64,000 bases of DNA from Paenibacillus sp. 1781tsa1 (GTDB lineage Bacteria > Bacillota > Bacilli > Paenibacillales > Paenibacillaceae): contig NZ_JAMYWY010000001.1 of the NCBI RefSeq assembly GCF_024159265.1, positions 372,001 through 436,000 of the forward strand, written 5' to 3'. The notes under the pieces were generated by a model that ran no database searches, was not told the origin of the DNA, and worked only from the letters and a program-made list of their open reading frames with translations. The translations under genes and the position numbers were made by a program. This document shows, piece by piece, positions 34,413 to 43,270 of the stretch (positions are counted from its first letter, which is position 1; the number at the start of each line of letters is the position of its first letter).

Positions 34413-34568
34413 CTATTGTGGTTGTTTACATTGAACTGCGGGATAAGTATACGCCAGCTTGCGGATGATTTCCTTTTGCCATCTCGTATCACCCAGATTG
34501 GTTGCCAGGTTCAGAAGATCCAAATAATCGTCAAGCTGCAGATCAGCCTTTTGCAGAGTTGTATTCAT
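34413..34568 (-). CDS. Small hypothetical protein, 51 aa, behind a Fur box
   Basis: A 51-codon frame starting ATG 34568 behind AAAGGGGAAC. The protein is hydrophilic and helical-looking (LDDYLDLLNLATNLGDTRWQ, then KEIIRKLAYTYP), with one cysteine near the C-terminus and no signal or membrane segment. I do not recognise it. A perfect Fur box sits 78-92 bp upstream, so iron-regulated expression is likely. Bacilli have small Fur-regulated proteins (FbpA-C) that help a small RNA spare iron; this one has no similarity to them that I can see, so the parallel is only suggestive. Confidence 0.6.
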   Translation of the reverse strand: MNTTLQKADLQLDDYLDLLNLATNLGDTRWQKEIIRKLAYTYPAVQCKQPQ

Positions 34569-34645
34569 TCGATGTTCGTTCCCCTTTATCTATAAAATCG
34601 TAAAATCATATGCAGTAGAAAGGTACATGGAGACAAGTTCAAGAA

Positions 34646-34660
34646 TGATAATCATTATCA
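34646..34660. promoter_or_regulatory. Perfect 7-1-7 Fur box
   Basis: TGATAATCATTATCA matches TGATAATNATTATCA exactly. On the minus strand it lies upstream of the 51-aa gene and downstream of the 97-aa gene. Confidence 0.85.
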
Positions 34661-34721
34661 CGTTTATATATTCATTATGCAATGAACGCTGGCAAAATGC
34701 AATCCCAAGTCCGCAACGAAG

Positions 34722-35015
34722 TTAACTTTTTTCTGAAAATAGGCTCCTCCACATCACATAGGGAATGTACACACCGAGATATGCAGACGGATACAGGAAC
34801 CAGGCATTCATTAGGAATTGATGAATCTCGGTGGTGAACGTGGTCATATGAGCATTCGTTGCATACACATCACCAGCGATGACAGTTGCGGCACTGTAGA
34901 AGCAGAGCAACGCAAGGATATGAAATAGCCGAGTAACCATTCGGGAACGAAGAGCAACATAAACCATAATTAGCGGGATAACTAACAATAGCACCAAAAA
35001 TACCAACTTCATCAT
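34722..35015 (-). CDS. Small membrane protein, 97 aa, unknown function
   Basis: A 97-residue protein with three predicted hydrophobic segments (residues ~3-22, ~30-48, ~68-90) and a short charged tail (WRSLFSEKS). The ATG follows GAAGGAG at six bases. I recognise no family. It lies head-to-head with the secreted-protein gene at 35189 and upstream of the Fur-boxed small gene, but the Fur box is behind its stop codon. Confidence 0.7.
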   Translation of the reverse strand: MMKLVFLVLLLVIPLIMVYVALRSRMVTRLFHILALLCFYSAATVIAGDVYATNAHMTTFTTEIHQFLMNAWFLYPSAYLGVYIPYVMWRSLFSEKS

Positions 35016-35188
35016 CGTTTTACTCCTTCGGAAAATGGGATTCTAATGATAGTCAGTATGGGCAAATGGATGCCATCTCAAAACTTTTTCAACAATTTTA
35101 CAAAAAGAAAGAGGAATTCATCATATGAACAATTAAAATAAAGGAGGATAAACCATTATCAGGTAATTTGGAGGAGGAGAAAGGGAAT

Positions 35189-36754
35189 ATGAAGAAGGCG
35201 TTATGGCAGCATTGGATCGGGGCATTCCTGGTCTTTATCATGATGGCAACCGCACTGCTGGGGCCGGGTTCGCAAAGTCCGGTACAAGCTGCAGCACCCC
35301 TTACGGTATCTCAGGCCATCGCTGCCCAGAGCGGTGGAGGAACAGCGACGGTTGAAGGAATCATTGTTGGACATGCTACCGGGTCACTTACCGCGAAGTT
35401 TACATCTCCGTATGCCAATGATTTTAATGTTCTGATTGCGGATTCAGCGTCAGAGCGAACCAATGCCAGATTACTGGATGTGCAGATTCCCGCTTCTTTC
35501 CGTTCGCAATATGGACTGGCTACCAATCCCAATCTTGTAGGCAAGAAGATCATCGTAACCGGAACCCTTGGTGCCTACAACAGCTATGCAGGAGTCAAAA
35601 ACCCAACGTCCATTACATTTTCCTCCGGAACAACGAACCCTGATCCAGAACCGAACCCAGGTACAACATTACCGGATGGTACCGGCAAAAAAGTATTGTT
35701 CGATAATACCCACGCCCAGACAGCAGGTGCTGCAGACTGGATTATTGACGGGGCATTTTCGGATTTTGCCTATGGTTTGCGGAACGCAGGCTTTGCCGTG
35801 GATCAGCTGGAACGCAGCATCCCGTATACATTCGGTGAGCAAGCCATCACCTACAATAAATTGAAAGATTACGACGTCTTTGTCATTGGCGAAGCCAACG
35901 TGCCGTTCAAAGCGACAGAGCAGGCTGCGCTGGTGCAGTACGTGCAGAACGGAGGAAGTGTTTTCTTCATCTCCGACCACTATAATGCAGATCGCAACAA
36001 AAACCGCTGGGATTCTTCCGAAGTATTCAACGGCTATCGCCGCGGTGCCTTCCTGAATCCCGCCAAAGGCATGTCTTCGGCTGAAGCCGAATCACCAGCG
36101 ATGCAGAGTGTGACGAGTTCAGACTGGCTGGCGACAAACTTTGGTGTACGTTTCCGCTACAATGCCCTTGGAGATGTGAATGCATCGAATATCGTTGCAC
36201 CTGCACAATCCTTCGGCATTACGTCTGGTGTTAATGCTGTAGCCATGCATGCGGGATCGACCGTTGCGATTATAGACCCTAACAAGGCCAAAGGTTTGGT
36301 GTATGTACCAAGTGGTGTGTCCAAGTGGGGCAACGCTGTCGATCAGGGCGTATATAATGGTGGTGGACGAGCTGAAGGGGCCTATGCCGCCATTGCCAAG
36401 GTTGGTGCGGGCAAAGCTGCATTTATCGGCGACTCTTCACCTGTGGAAGACGCTACTCCGAAATATTTGCGTGAAGAGACCGGTGCGACCAAGAAGACCT
36501 ATGATGGATTCAAAGAAGTGGACGATGCAACTTTCCTTGTGAATACCGTGAAATGGCTCGCGGTCAAAGAGAGTTATACCAGTCTGGCACAAGTGCCAGG
36601 ACTGACATTGGATACAGCCACAAGCCTGCTTTCAATGGAAGCACCTGCTGCATCAACCGAGCCGCAACTTGAGCCATGGGCTGCACCTGCGGCGGGATAC
36701 AAATGGTATGATCCGACTACATTTAAGACAGGTTCATACGGAAAAGCACAATAA
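35189..36754 (+). CDS. Secreted protein with YhcR/DUF6359-like OB domain and GATase-like domain
   Basis: A 521-residue exported protein: signal peptide to about residue 37 (cleavage near VQAAAP), an OB-fold-like domain (~38-145; VSQAIAAQSGGGTATVEGII, then GKKIIVTGTLGAYN) of the kind found beside secreted nucleases, a Pro/Asp linker (PDPEPNPG), then a Rossmann/GATase-like domain (~170-430; KVLFDNTHAQTAGAADW, YDVFVIGEANVPF, GGSVFFISDHYNADRN). I see no clear catalytic triad. The start is placed behind GGAGGAGGAGAAAGGG. Function unknown; a surface protein related to nucleic-acid scavenging is one possibility. Confidence 0.75.
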   Translation: MKKALWQHWIGAFLVFIMMATALLGPGSQSPVQAAAPLTVSQAIAAQSGGGTATVEGIIVGHATGSLTAKFTSPYANDFNVLIADSASERTNARLLDVQIPASFRSQYGLATNPNLVGKKIIVTGTLGAYNSYAGVKNPTSITFSSGTTNPDPEPNPGTTLPDGTGKKVLFDNTHAQTAGAADWIIDGAFSDFAYGLRNAGFAVDQLERSIPYTFGEQAITYNKLKDYDVFVIGEANVPFKATEQAALVQYVQNGGSVFFISDHYNADRNKNRWDSSEVFNGYRRGAFLNPAKGMSSAEAESPAMQSVTSSDWLATNFGVRFRYNALGDVNASNIVAPAQSFGITSGVNAVAMHAGSTVAIIDPNKAKGLVYVPSGVSKWGNAVDQGVYNGGGRAEGAYAAIAKVGAGKAAFIGDSSPVEDATPKYLREETGATKKTYDGFKEVDDATFLVNTVKWLAVKESYTSLAQVPGLTLDTATSLLSMEAPAASTEPQLEPWAAPAAGYKWYDPTTFKTGSYGKAQ

Positions 36755-36785
36755 ATGAAATAGATATCAAATCATCATGCCGAAT

Positions 36786-36829
36786 AGGGCCTGACCGTGG
36801 AAGTTTGTTCGCGGACAGGCCCTTTTTTT
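36786..36829 (+). terminator. Intrinsic terminator after the secreted protein gene
   Basis: AGGGCCTG (36786-36793) pairs with CAGGCCCT (36816-36823), followed by seven T residues. Confidence 0.88.
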
Positions 36830-36912
36830 CATTTTATACAAGTTGCAATCACGACCATGATTAGCTCATACCGCCCTGTCATGGTATATATACTTGCTCC
36901 TGAGGGGAAGGT

Positions 36913-36993
36913 ATGGGTATTCAGGATATGTGCGAGGCATTAATCGAATTAAAGGAGGAGGCGACGTATGATGAACCGACAAGCAGACTGTGA
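36913..36993 (+). CDS. Possible 26-codon leader ORF overlapping the cdaS start
   Basis: ATG 36913, behind GAGGGGAAGG, opens 26 codons (beginning MGIQDMCEALIEL) that end inside cdaS, overlapping it by 26 bp in another frame. The cdaS ribosome site lies within this ORF, so ribosomes translating it would pass over that site and could couple or modulate CdaS production. No homology is known to me; it may be chance. Confidence 0.3.
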   Translation: MGIQDMCEALIELKEEATYDEPTSRL

Positions 36994-37597
36994 CAGTTCT
37001 TCGATGAGGCAGAAGCTTAAGGCAGACCTCCATCGTGTAGCAGAACGTATGAATCTGACGTTATCCCGATTTGACAATGACAGTGCCTGTCTGCTGGGGC
37101 AATTTGCAGAGATTCGAGCGGAGATTAAGCAGATCGAGGTGCTCGCCTCTTCGTTTTATCTGGATTGTTATCTGTCGCCCTTTACCGAGAAGTTTGCCGA
37201 ATTAACATCGAGCGTACAGCATCTATCTGACCGGAGGTATGGTGCGTTAATTGTGATTGAACGGGAGATTCCGTTGGAGTCGATCATTCATTCAGGAGTG
37301 GCAGTGGATGCCAGAGTGACACATGCGCTGCTGGAATCCCTGTTCATTCCCGGTGCACCATTGCATGACGGGGCCGTGTTGATTCGTGGCAATCAGATTG
37401 TATCCGCTGGTAATGTGCTGCCGTTGTCGCAAGCGGAAGTGCATGAACGAAAAATAGGCACTCGTCATCGGGCTGCACTGGGACTCAGTGAATTGACGGA
37501 TGCGGTTGTACTGGTTGTCTCTGAGGAGACCGGACAGGCTTCATTCGCTGTGGATGGAGATCTGCATCCGATAAATGTGGTTGAGACGCTATCTTAA
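36968..37597 (+). CDS. cdaS: Sporulation-type diadenylate cyclase CdaS
   Basis: A 209-residue cytosolic enzyme that makes cyclic di-AMP from two ATP. An N-terminal two-helix autoinhibitory region (YojJ-like, ~1-65) precedes the DisA_N/DAC domain, with PLHDGAVLIRG near 135-145 (DGA motif) and GTRHRAALG near 165-173 (RHR motif). Length and helical N-terminus match CdaS of Bacillus, expressed in the forespore, rather than membrane-bound CdaA or the long DisA. The ATG follows AAAGGAGGAGGCGACGT. Confidence 0.93.
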   Translation: MMNRQADCDSSSMRQKLKADLHRVAERMNLTLSRFDNDSACLLGQFAEIRAEIKQIEVLASSFYLDCYLSPFTEKFAELTSSVQHLSDRRYGALIVIEREIPLESIIHSGVAVDARVTHALLESLFIPGAPLHDGAVLIRGNQIVSAGNVLPLSQAEVHERKIGTRHRAALGLSELTDAVVLVVSEETGQASFAVDGDLHPINVVETLS

Positions 37598-37658
37598 ATG
37601 TGATTGATGCTTATGGGTTTTCTCGTGACGATGATGTTATTGTGGCTAAGGGCAGTGG

Positions 37659-37689
37659 ACCTTTCTCCAGTTATGGAAGAGAGGTTTTT
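37659..37689 (+). terminator. Probable terminator of cdaS
   Basis: ACCTTTCTCC (37659-37668) pairs imperfectly with GGAAGAGAGGT (37675-37685) and runs into TTTTT. Confidence 0.55.
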
Positions 37690-37752
37690 CTATTAATAGA
37701 CCCTGCCATACGAGAAGATTATTAGATGCTTCTCTAACATTGCGATGTGATT

Positions 37753-37782
37753 TTGCACAAACTGGGTATTCATGGGTACAAT
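37753..37782 (+). promoter_or_regulatory. Sigma-A-like promoter of leucine dehydrogenase
   Basis: TTGCAC (37753-37758) and TACAAT (37777-37782) are 18 bp apart, about 70 bp upstream of the start codon. Confidence 0.5.
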
Positions 37783-37851
37783 AGAGGATGGTCAATGAAT
37801 AGAGAACAATGCGATTGGATCGCAAAAATGGTTGGAGGAGACGGTTAGCAC

Positions 37852-38958
37852 ATGAGTTGGTTTGAAGCAATGGAGCATCACGATTATGAGGAACTGGTTC
37901 TATGCCAGGATCGAAATTCAGGGTTAAAAGCAATTATCGCCATACATGACACAACACTCGGCCCTGCGTTGGGAGGCACACGGATGTGGACTTACGCTTC
38001 AGAAGAAGCAGCCATTGAAGATGCCCTGCGCCTTGCCCGTGGTATGACATATAAGAATGCGGTATCCGGCCTGAATCTGGGCGGCGGCAAAACTGTTATT
38101 ATCGGAGATCCACGGCGTGACAAAAACGAAGCGATGTTCCGGGCGTTTGGACGATATATTCAAGGACTGAACGGACGTTATATCACGGCCGAAGATGTGG
38201 GAACAACGGAAGAGGACATGAACCTGATCTATCAGGAAACCGATTATGTGACAGGCATCTCACCGAGTTATGGTTCATCCGGTAACCCATCACCCGCAAC
38301 CGCTTGGGGTGTATATCGGGGGATCAAGGCAGCAGCCAAAGAAGCATTTGGTACCGATCTGCTGGAGGGTAAGACGATAGCAGTCCAAGGTGTCGGCAAT
38401 GTGGCGATGCATCTGTGCAAATATCTGTATGAGGAAGGTGCACATCTGATCGTTACGGATATCCATAAGGACGCGGTGAAACAGGCTGTGGATCGCTTCG
38501 GCGCAACAGCTGTTGATCCCGCGGACATCACTAGTGTGGATTGCGATATCTATGCACCATGTGCACTGGGCGGCACGATTAATGACGATACACTCAAGAC
38601 ACTCAAGGCGAAGGTTGTAGCGGGCTGTGCCAACAATCAGCTGCTGGAGACCCGTCATGGGGATCAGTTGTATGATATGGGCATCGTTTACGCGCCTGAC
38701 TATGTTATCAATGCAGGTGGCGTAATTAACATTGCGGATGAGCTGAACGGTTATAATGCGGATCGGGCGTGGAGCAAGATCGGAGAGATCTATTCCACTC
38801 TGGAGAAAATATTCGAAAGCTCACGTACCGAGGGCATCGCAACCTATGTTGCCGCAGATCGTCTGGCTGAGCGACGAATCGAACAGATGAAGAATACGCG
38901 CAGTACATTCTTGCAGAATGGCCACCACGCGCTGAGTTCCCGGAGATTGCGCAAGTAA
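37852..38958 (+). CDS. bcd: Leucine (branched-chain amino acid) dehydrogenase
   Basis: A 368-residue Glu/Leu/Phe/Val dehydrogenase that reversibly deaminates leucine, valine and isoleucine with NAD. The catalytic lysine is in [10 protein letters not shown] (Lys80), a substrate-side GG lies in [11 protein letters not shown] (39-45), and the NAD-binding turn is [11 protein letters not shown] near 180. Length equals Bacillus Bcd/YqiT. The start follows TTGGAGGAGACGG. Here it stands alone rather than in the usual branched-chain keto acid (ptb-bcd-buk) cluster. Confidence 0.95.
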   Translation: MSWFEAMEHHDYEELVLCQDRNSGLKAIIAIHDTTLGPALGGTRMWTYASEEAAIEDALRLARGMTYKNAVSGLNLGGGKTVIIGDPRRDKNEAMFRAFGRYIQGLNGRYITAEDVGTTEEDMNLIYQETDYVTGISPSYGSSGNPSPATAWGVYRGIKAAAKEAFGTDLLEGKTIAVQGVGNVAMHLCKYLYEEGAHLIVTDIHKDAVKQAVDRFGATAVDPADITSVDCDIYAPCALGGTINDDTLKTLKAKVVAGCANNQLLETRHGDQLYDMGIVYAPDYVINAGGVINIADELNGYNADRAWSKIGEIYSTLEKIFESSRTEGIATYVAADRLAERRIEQMKNTRSTFLQNGHHALSSRRLRK

Positions 38959-38989
38959 ACGGTATTGAATCTATACCAAATCTGTAAAA

Positions 38990-39055
38990 GGTCTGTTAGA
39001 TAACGGCAACGTCCATTCCAAAGATGGATAGTGTCGATCTAACAGGCCATTTTTT
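38990..39055 (+). terminator. Intrinsic terminator after leucine dehydrogenase
   Basis: GGTCTGTTAGAT (38990-39001) pairs with ATCTAACAGGCC (39037-39048), with a small TCCAT/ATGGA hairpin inside the loop and TTTTTT after. Confidence 0.88.
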
Positions 39056-39107
39056 ATGTTGCGATTAGCATTTAAAAGAAAAACAGTGGCAATATCTCCC
39101 TAATTGA

Positions 39108-39135
39108 TCAACTCGACTATGTATTTTTCCGATAA
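39108..39135 (+). promoter_or_regulatory. Sigma-D-like promoter of the third chemoreceptor
   Basis: TCAA (39108-39111), 16 bp, then TCCGATAA (39128-39135): the same -10 octamer and spacing as upstream of the chemoreceptor gene at 10402. Confidence 0.5.
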
Positions 39136-39189
39136 TGTATGTACATCGTTCAGATGCAGATGGTTCAGGGAAGTGGGGAGAAGTGGGAA

Positions 39190-41256
39190 ATGGGGAAAAG
39201 AACAGGGTTAGGGCATAGGATCAAAAATATGTCGCTTAAAATCAAACTGCCTTTCATGATCAGTGTATTGGTTGTTTTGGTTCTGCTTGGTGCAACGACC
39301 ACAAGTTATATGATCTCATCTGATGTTGTGGTCAGGAAAAGCAAGGATGAGATTAATGTGATGGCTGACCGCCTTGGGGAAGGGCTTTGGACAGCGATGC
39401 AACTTCAGCAACAATTGAGTCATGCGATATCCGTACATAATACCTTCAAGGAACTCTTGGAGCTGCGTAATACAACTGACATGACGGATGAAGAATTTTT
39501 CTCGGATGAGAACACGTATTTCAATAAGGCAAATACGATCTTGACTGACAGTATATCGGACACGGAAGGAAGCAAGCCAGATCTGTTCGTGTTTGATAAG
39601 GAAGGAATCATGGTGGCGGGAACCATGCCAGAAGTGATAGGACAATCACGGGGAGATCGGGAATATTTCAAGGAGTCCATACAGGGGAAATCCTTCATCA
39701 GTGATGCCATCGTGTCGAAGAATAGCAAGAAGCTGATTATTGCATTCTCGGAGCCTATCATGGATGAAGAGGGCAATATTCTGGGTGTGTTCGCCATGTC
39801 GGTGGACAGCAACTTTTTCCTAGGGCAACTGGGGGACATCCAGATTAATGGTCAAGGCAGAGTTGAAGTATTGAGCCGAAGCGGCATCATTATGTATGAT
39901 TCACTGGACCCTTCCATTGTGGGACAAACGCTGGAAGAGGACAAGGAAGCCACCGAACTTATGGAAGCCAGAGCCACCGACAAAGTGAAAATCACTTCAA
40001 TGGATCGAGATAATATCTATTATCGTATCAATCAGATCCCTGGAGCAGATCTCTCCGTGGTCATTATTGATGATTATGATGATATCAAACGCCCATTAGA
40101 GGATATACAGCGCCAGATGCTTATCGTGACCTTGATTGGAGTTGCTCTGGCTATTGGCGTAGGAATGCTAATCTCTCGTAGTATTACAAGACCTATCATT
40201 CGTTTGATCGGGCTGTTCAAACAGCTTGCTCAAGGGAATCTCACCGTTAAGGCCAATGGCAGATATAACAGCGAATTCAAGGATCTGGCGGAGAGCTTCG
40301 ATGGCATGGTGGAGCAGAACAGGAACCTGATTACCGATATGAATAATTCGATTCATGTGCTCCAGGCCAGCACTCAGGAATTGGAGGAGACATCCAAACA
40401 GACGGCAAGATCCATTGATGAGACATCGGCGACGTCCATGGGGATTGCAAAAGCCATGGAGGCCCAATCGGAAGATACCGAGCAGATTGCAGGCAAATTC
40501 AACAGCTTTGGCGATAAAGTGGCTGCCATGAACAGCAGTGCACAGGATGTGAAGGCAAGAGCGGATGAGATCGAAAGTGTATTCCACAACGGCAATGAAG
40601 TCGTCAATGAATTGATGCGTATCAATGAGGTGAACGAGCGCGAAGTGGAGAAGATCTCGGAGATTACCGTCAAACTTCAAACGAGTTCGGGCAGTATTAG
40701 TCAGATCACGGAAGCGATTAGCCAGATTGCGAAGCAGACCAATCTGCTTGCATTGAATGCTTCCATTGAAGCATCACGGGCTGGGGAGCATGGCCGAGGA
40801 TTTGCGGTTGTGGCCGAGGAGATCCGCAATCTGGCAGAGCAGAGTTCCCGCCAGTCCAAGGAAATCTCCAGCATTATCGAGCAGAATCTGGCCGATGTCG
40901 CGGAGAACAACCATAGTGTTGCGGAAATTCACACCATCTCGTCCAGACAGGATGAGCTTGTTTTGCAGACACGTCAGGCATTTGATGTGATTCTGGAGAA
41001 AGTCACGGTTATCAATCAACAGATCGCCACGATGGCAGGACAGATGCAGGAGATGTTACAGAACAAGGACGATGTACTGGAGTCGGCACATAGCTTGTCA
41101 GCTTCGGGAGAGCAGGTATCTGCTTCCGTTGAAGAGGTAACAGCGACCATGATGGAGCAGTCTTCCACGGTGCAGCAGTTGGCGAACATGGTCGATACAA
41201 TCGATCAATTGACGCAAAGGCTGGCCGAATCGGCTGCAAGATTCAAGGTGGAGTAA
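39190..41256 (+). CDS. Methyl-accepting chemotaxis protein (Cache-HAMP-MA)
   Basis: A 688-residue chemoreceptor: membrane span (~18-40), extracellular Cache domain (~42-300; [20 protein letters not shown] and [20 protein letters not shown]), second span (~305-325), HAMP (~326-380), signalling domain with tip [23 protein letters not shown] 39190 ([14 protein letters not shown]) is preferred because GGGGAG lies nine bases upstream; other ATGs lie up to 51 bases earlier. Its sensor differs from those of the receptors at 10402 and 15949. Confidence 0.92.
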   Translation: MGKRTGLGHRIKNMSLKIKLPFMISVLVVLVLLGATTTSYMISSDVVVRKSKDEINVMADRLGEGLWTAMQLQQQLSHAISVHNTFKELLELRNTTDMTDEEFFSDENTYFNKANTILTDSISDTEGSKPDLFVFDKEGIMVAGTMPEVIGQSRGDREYFKESIQGKSFISDAIVSKNSKKLIIAFSEPIMDEEGNILGVFAMSVDSNFFLGQLGDIQINGQGRVEVLSRSGIIMYDSLDPSIVGQTLEEDKEATELMEARATDKVKITSMDRDNIYYRINQIPGADLSVVIIDDYDDIKRPLEDIQRQMLIVTLIGVALAIGVGMLISRSITRPIIRLIGLFKQLAQGNLTVKANGRYNSEFKDLAESFDGMVEQNRNLITDMNNSIHVLQASTQELEETSKQTARSIDETSATSMGIAKAMEAQSEDTEQIAGKFNSFGDKVAAMNSSAQDVKARADEIESVFHNGNEVVNELMRINEVNEREVEKISEITVKLQTSSGSISQITEAISQIAKQTNLLALNASIEASRAGEHGRGFAVVAEEIRNLAEQSSRQSKEISSIIEQNLADVAENNHSVAEIHTISSRQDELVLQTRQAFDVILEKVTVINQQIATMAGQMQEMLQNKDDVLESAHSLSASGEQVSASVEEVTATMMEQSSTVQQLANMVDTIDQLTQRLAESAARFKVE

Positions 41257-41280
41257 GGGACTCTCTCAAAAAGAATTCCG

Positions 41281-41490
41281 CCTCGCTCCAAGCGCTAACG
41301 AACCTACCCCACCTTAAAAGGCGGATCATCAACGCTTGCAAGATTTAAAGAATCTCAGTAACGCTATTTCGTCAAAAAACGTTGTCAAAACCTAAAAAAT
41401 CGAGCGAATCGACGAAATAACGTCTCTGTGATTCGTTAGATCTCAGATCTGGGCAAATGGGAGCGACTAACGTGTCTCAGGTTCATTAAA
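41281..41490. repeat. Dispersed four-arm intergenic repeat, copy B
   Basis: The core 41294-41490 contains the outer pair CTAACGAACCT...AGGTTCATTAA and an inner pair AATCTCAGTAACGCTATTTC (41350-41369) with its inverted partner GACGAAATAACGTCTCTGTG from 41411. The left extension CCTCGCTCCAAGCGCT (41281-41296) also occurs, inverted, at the right end of copy C. It lies between convergent genes and fills most of that 331-bp gap. Confidence 0.88.
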
Positions 41491-41507
41491 ACAAAATAAC
41501 ACGAACA

Positions 41508-41559
41508 AGGGATGTCCTCTGTCATATTCATGACTTATAGGACATCCCCTTCTTTTTTG
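41508..41559. terminator. Terminator between the chemoreceptor and nitroreductase genes
   Basis: GGGATGTCC (41509-41517) pairs with GGACATCCC (41540-41548), with an inner GTCAT/ATGAC stem and TTTTTT on the plus side. Confidence 0.85.
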
Positions 41560-41587
41560 TGGTCTCGATCAATGTGCTTTAGTCCAT

Positions 41588-42160
41588 TTAGTGATCAATG
41601 AGATGCAACAGTTGAGACAGAGGTGTGCGAGGCTTGGGCATAGGCTGATCTTCAGCGTTAAAATACCCCATGTGAAGTGTGCCTACTATTTTTTCCTCTG
41701 ATGTCACACCAATGGCTTCACAGAATAGCGGACTTTCGTTGAAAGGACTTGTCTTCCATACGACGCCAATCTGTTGTTCCCAGGCGAGCAACTGTATGTT
41801 CTGAATCAGTGCCGAGGTTGCAGCAAAAGCCTCTTCCCACGCTTTAGAGGGCAGGTTGGCTGTCATAACCACAACCAGATGCACAGGTGTCTGTGCACAA
41901 TAGGCCGCTCTGATTTGTTGTCCGTACTTTGCTATAAATTCAGGATTGCGTGTACTTAATACAGCACTCGCGAATGTTTCTCTGCCATCATTCATAAACA
42001 GAATGAAGCGCCAAGGTTCCTTTTTGGAATGAAAAGGTGCCCATATCGCTGCCTCCAGAATCTCATGAATCGTTTCCAAGGGAATGGGTAGGCCATTAAA
42101 TTCCTGAATCGTACGTCTTTCGATCACGGTCTGCCTAAGACTTGTTTTAGGTTTCATCAT
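41588..42160 (-). CDS. Nitroreductase-family flavoprotein
   Basis: A 190-residue FMN-dependent nitroreductase-fold oxidoreductase: the phosphate-binding RRTIQEFNGLPIP (~15-27), AIWAPFHSKKEPWRFILF (~38-55) and C-terminal EEKIVGTLHMGYF (~158-170). It lies 9 bp after the siderophore-binding lipoprotein gene and probably shares its Fur-controlled transcript, so a reductive role in iron release from a siderophore is possible. General NAD(P)H:quinone or nitro-compound reduction is equally compatible. Confidence 0.88.
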   Translation of the reverse strand: MMKPKTSLRQTVIERRTIQEFNGLPIPLETIHEILEAAIWAPFHSKKEPWRFILFMNDGRETFASAVLSTRNPEFIAKYGQQIRAAYCAQTPVHLVVVMTANLPSKAWEEAFAATSALIQNIQLLAWEQQIGVVWKTSPFNESPLFCEAIGVTSEEKIVGTLHMGYFNAEDQPMPKPRTPLSQLLHLIDH

Positions 42161-42169
42161 GTCCCTCTA

Positions 42170-43183
42170 TTACTCGAAGGAAGCAGCGATCTCATCAATA
42201 ATTTTGTTCAGACCGATGGGACCGTATCCTGCAAACCACAGGTTGGCATCACCGATATATACATGATCGTTCTGGACTGCATTCAGATTGGACCAGATGG
42301 AAGTATCCATGATGTTATTAAGCACAACCTTGTTTTCTTCTCCTGGACGAAGAATAATAAACAGTCGATCCGGGTTCAGCTCAGGCAGAATTTCCTCGGA
42401 AATTGCCACATTCCATGATCCCTCGAAATCTACACTGTCTACTGAAGCAGGGGTTAATCCCAGAGCACCAAACAGAGTGAAGTTATCATCAGGTTTAATC
42501 AACTGGAGCTGTTTATCCTGTACGCGCATGTAGGCCACCGTTTCGTCTTTGGCTTTTACGGCAAGCTCATCATGGGTTTGGGTGACTTTGGCATCATAGG
42601 CGTCTTTGACCGCTTGGGCTTCTTTTTCTTTGCCAAGAACGGTTGCCGTTTCCATGAATCGCTCCCAGTCTCCTTTTTCTTCATTATCAAAAAGGATCGT
42701 TGGAGCAATCTTGGAGAGTTGCTCATAGTTTGCTTCATTTAACGTTTTGGAGGCCAGAATGAGATCCGGCTCAGCCTGGAGCAATGCTTCAAAATTGGGA
42801 GACTCGCCGGAACCTACGGCAGTGGTATCTTTCATCTGATCTGCCAGATATTCAGGGAATCCGAGATCGTTATACGTAACCATGGCTGTCGGTTCAATGC
42901 CCAGTGCGAGCAATTGGTCGGCAAAGACGTAGAGCATTCCCGCAATTTTCTTGGGTTCAGCAGGAATTTCGATATCCCCTTTGATCGTGGAAATGGTGCG
43001 TGTATTCTCACTTCCCTGTTCAGCGGTTGAGGGCTCTGCCCCATTGGACTCGGGTGAAGCGGAGTTCCCGCTGTTCTGGGAAGTTCCACAGCCTGCAAGC
43101 ATGCTGCATAGAAGAAGAATGGTTATAAGGAATCGTCCCGATTTGAAAAAGGTAGAGAAGACTTGCTTGTTAGGTAAAGACAC
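42170..43183 (-). CDS. Iron-siderophore ABC transporter substrate-binding lipoprotein (FeuA/FhuD-like)
   Basis: A 337-residue lipoprotein with a signal peptide ending in LAGC, a Ser/Asn/Glu-rich tether and a class III binding fold (TISTIKGDIEIPAEPKKIAG, EPTAMVTYNDLGFPEYLADQ, LLQAEPDLILASK). It would deliver an iron-siderophore to membrane permeases, which are not encoded nearby. GTG 43183 is chosen: AAAGGGTG precedes it and the signal peptide then has normal length. The Fur box at 43206-43226 lies at its promoter, and the Btr-like activator gene is 88 bp upstream. Confidence 0.92.
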   Translation of the reverse strand: MSLPNKQVFSTFFKSGRFLITILLLCSMLAGCGTSQNSGNSASPESNGAEPSTAEQGSENTRTISTIKGDIEIPAEPKKIAGMLYVFADQLLALGIEPTAMVTYNDLGFPEYLADQMKDTTAVGSGESPNFEALLQAEPDLILASKTLNEANYEQLSKIAPTILFDNEEKGDWERFMETATVLGKEKEAQAVKDAYDAKVTQTHDELAVKAKDETVAYMRVQDKQLQLIKPDDNFTLFGALGLTPASVDSVDFEGSWNVAISEEILPELNPDRLFIILRPGEENKVVLNNIMDTSIWSNLNAVQNDHVYIGDANLWFAGYGPIGLNKIIDEIAASFE

Positions 43184-43205
43184 GTTGTACACACCCTTTG
43201 ACTGA

Positions 43206-43226
43206 TTTTGATTATCATTATCAAAA
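43206..43226. promoter_or_regulatory. Fur box upstream of the siderophore-binding protein
   Basis: TTTTGATTATCATTATCAAAA has perfect 7-bp inverted ends, and TGATTATCATTATCA (43209-43223) matches the 7-1-7 Fur consensus at 14 of 15 positions, 26-40 bp before the start codon. Confidence 0.85.
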
Positions 43227-43270
43227 TAATTATAGGTGCATACCCAATCGTAATCCATGGATATTCCTGT

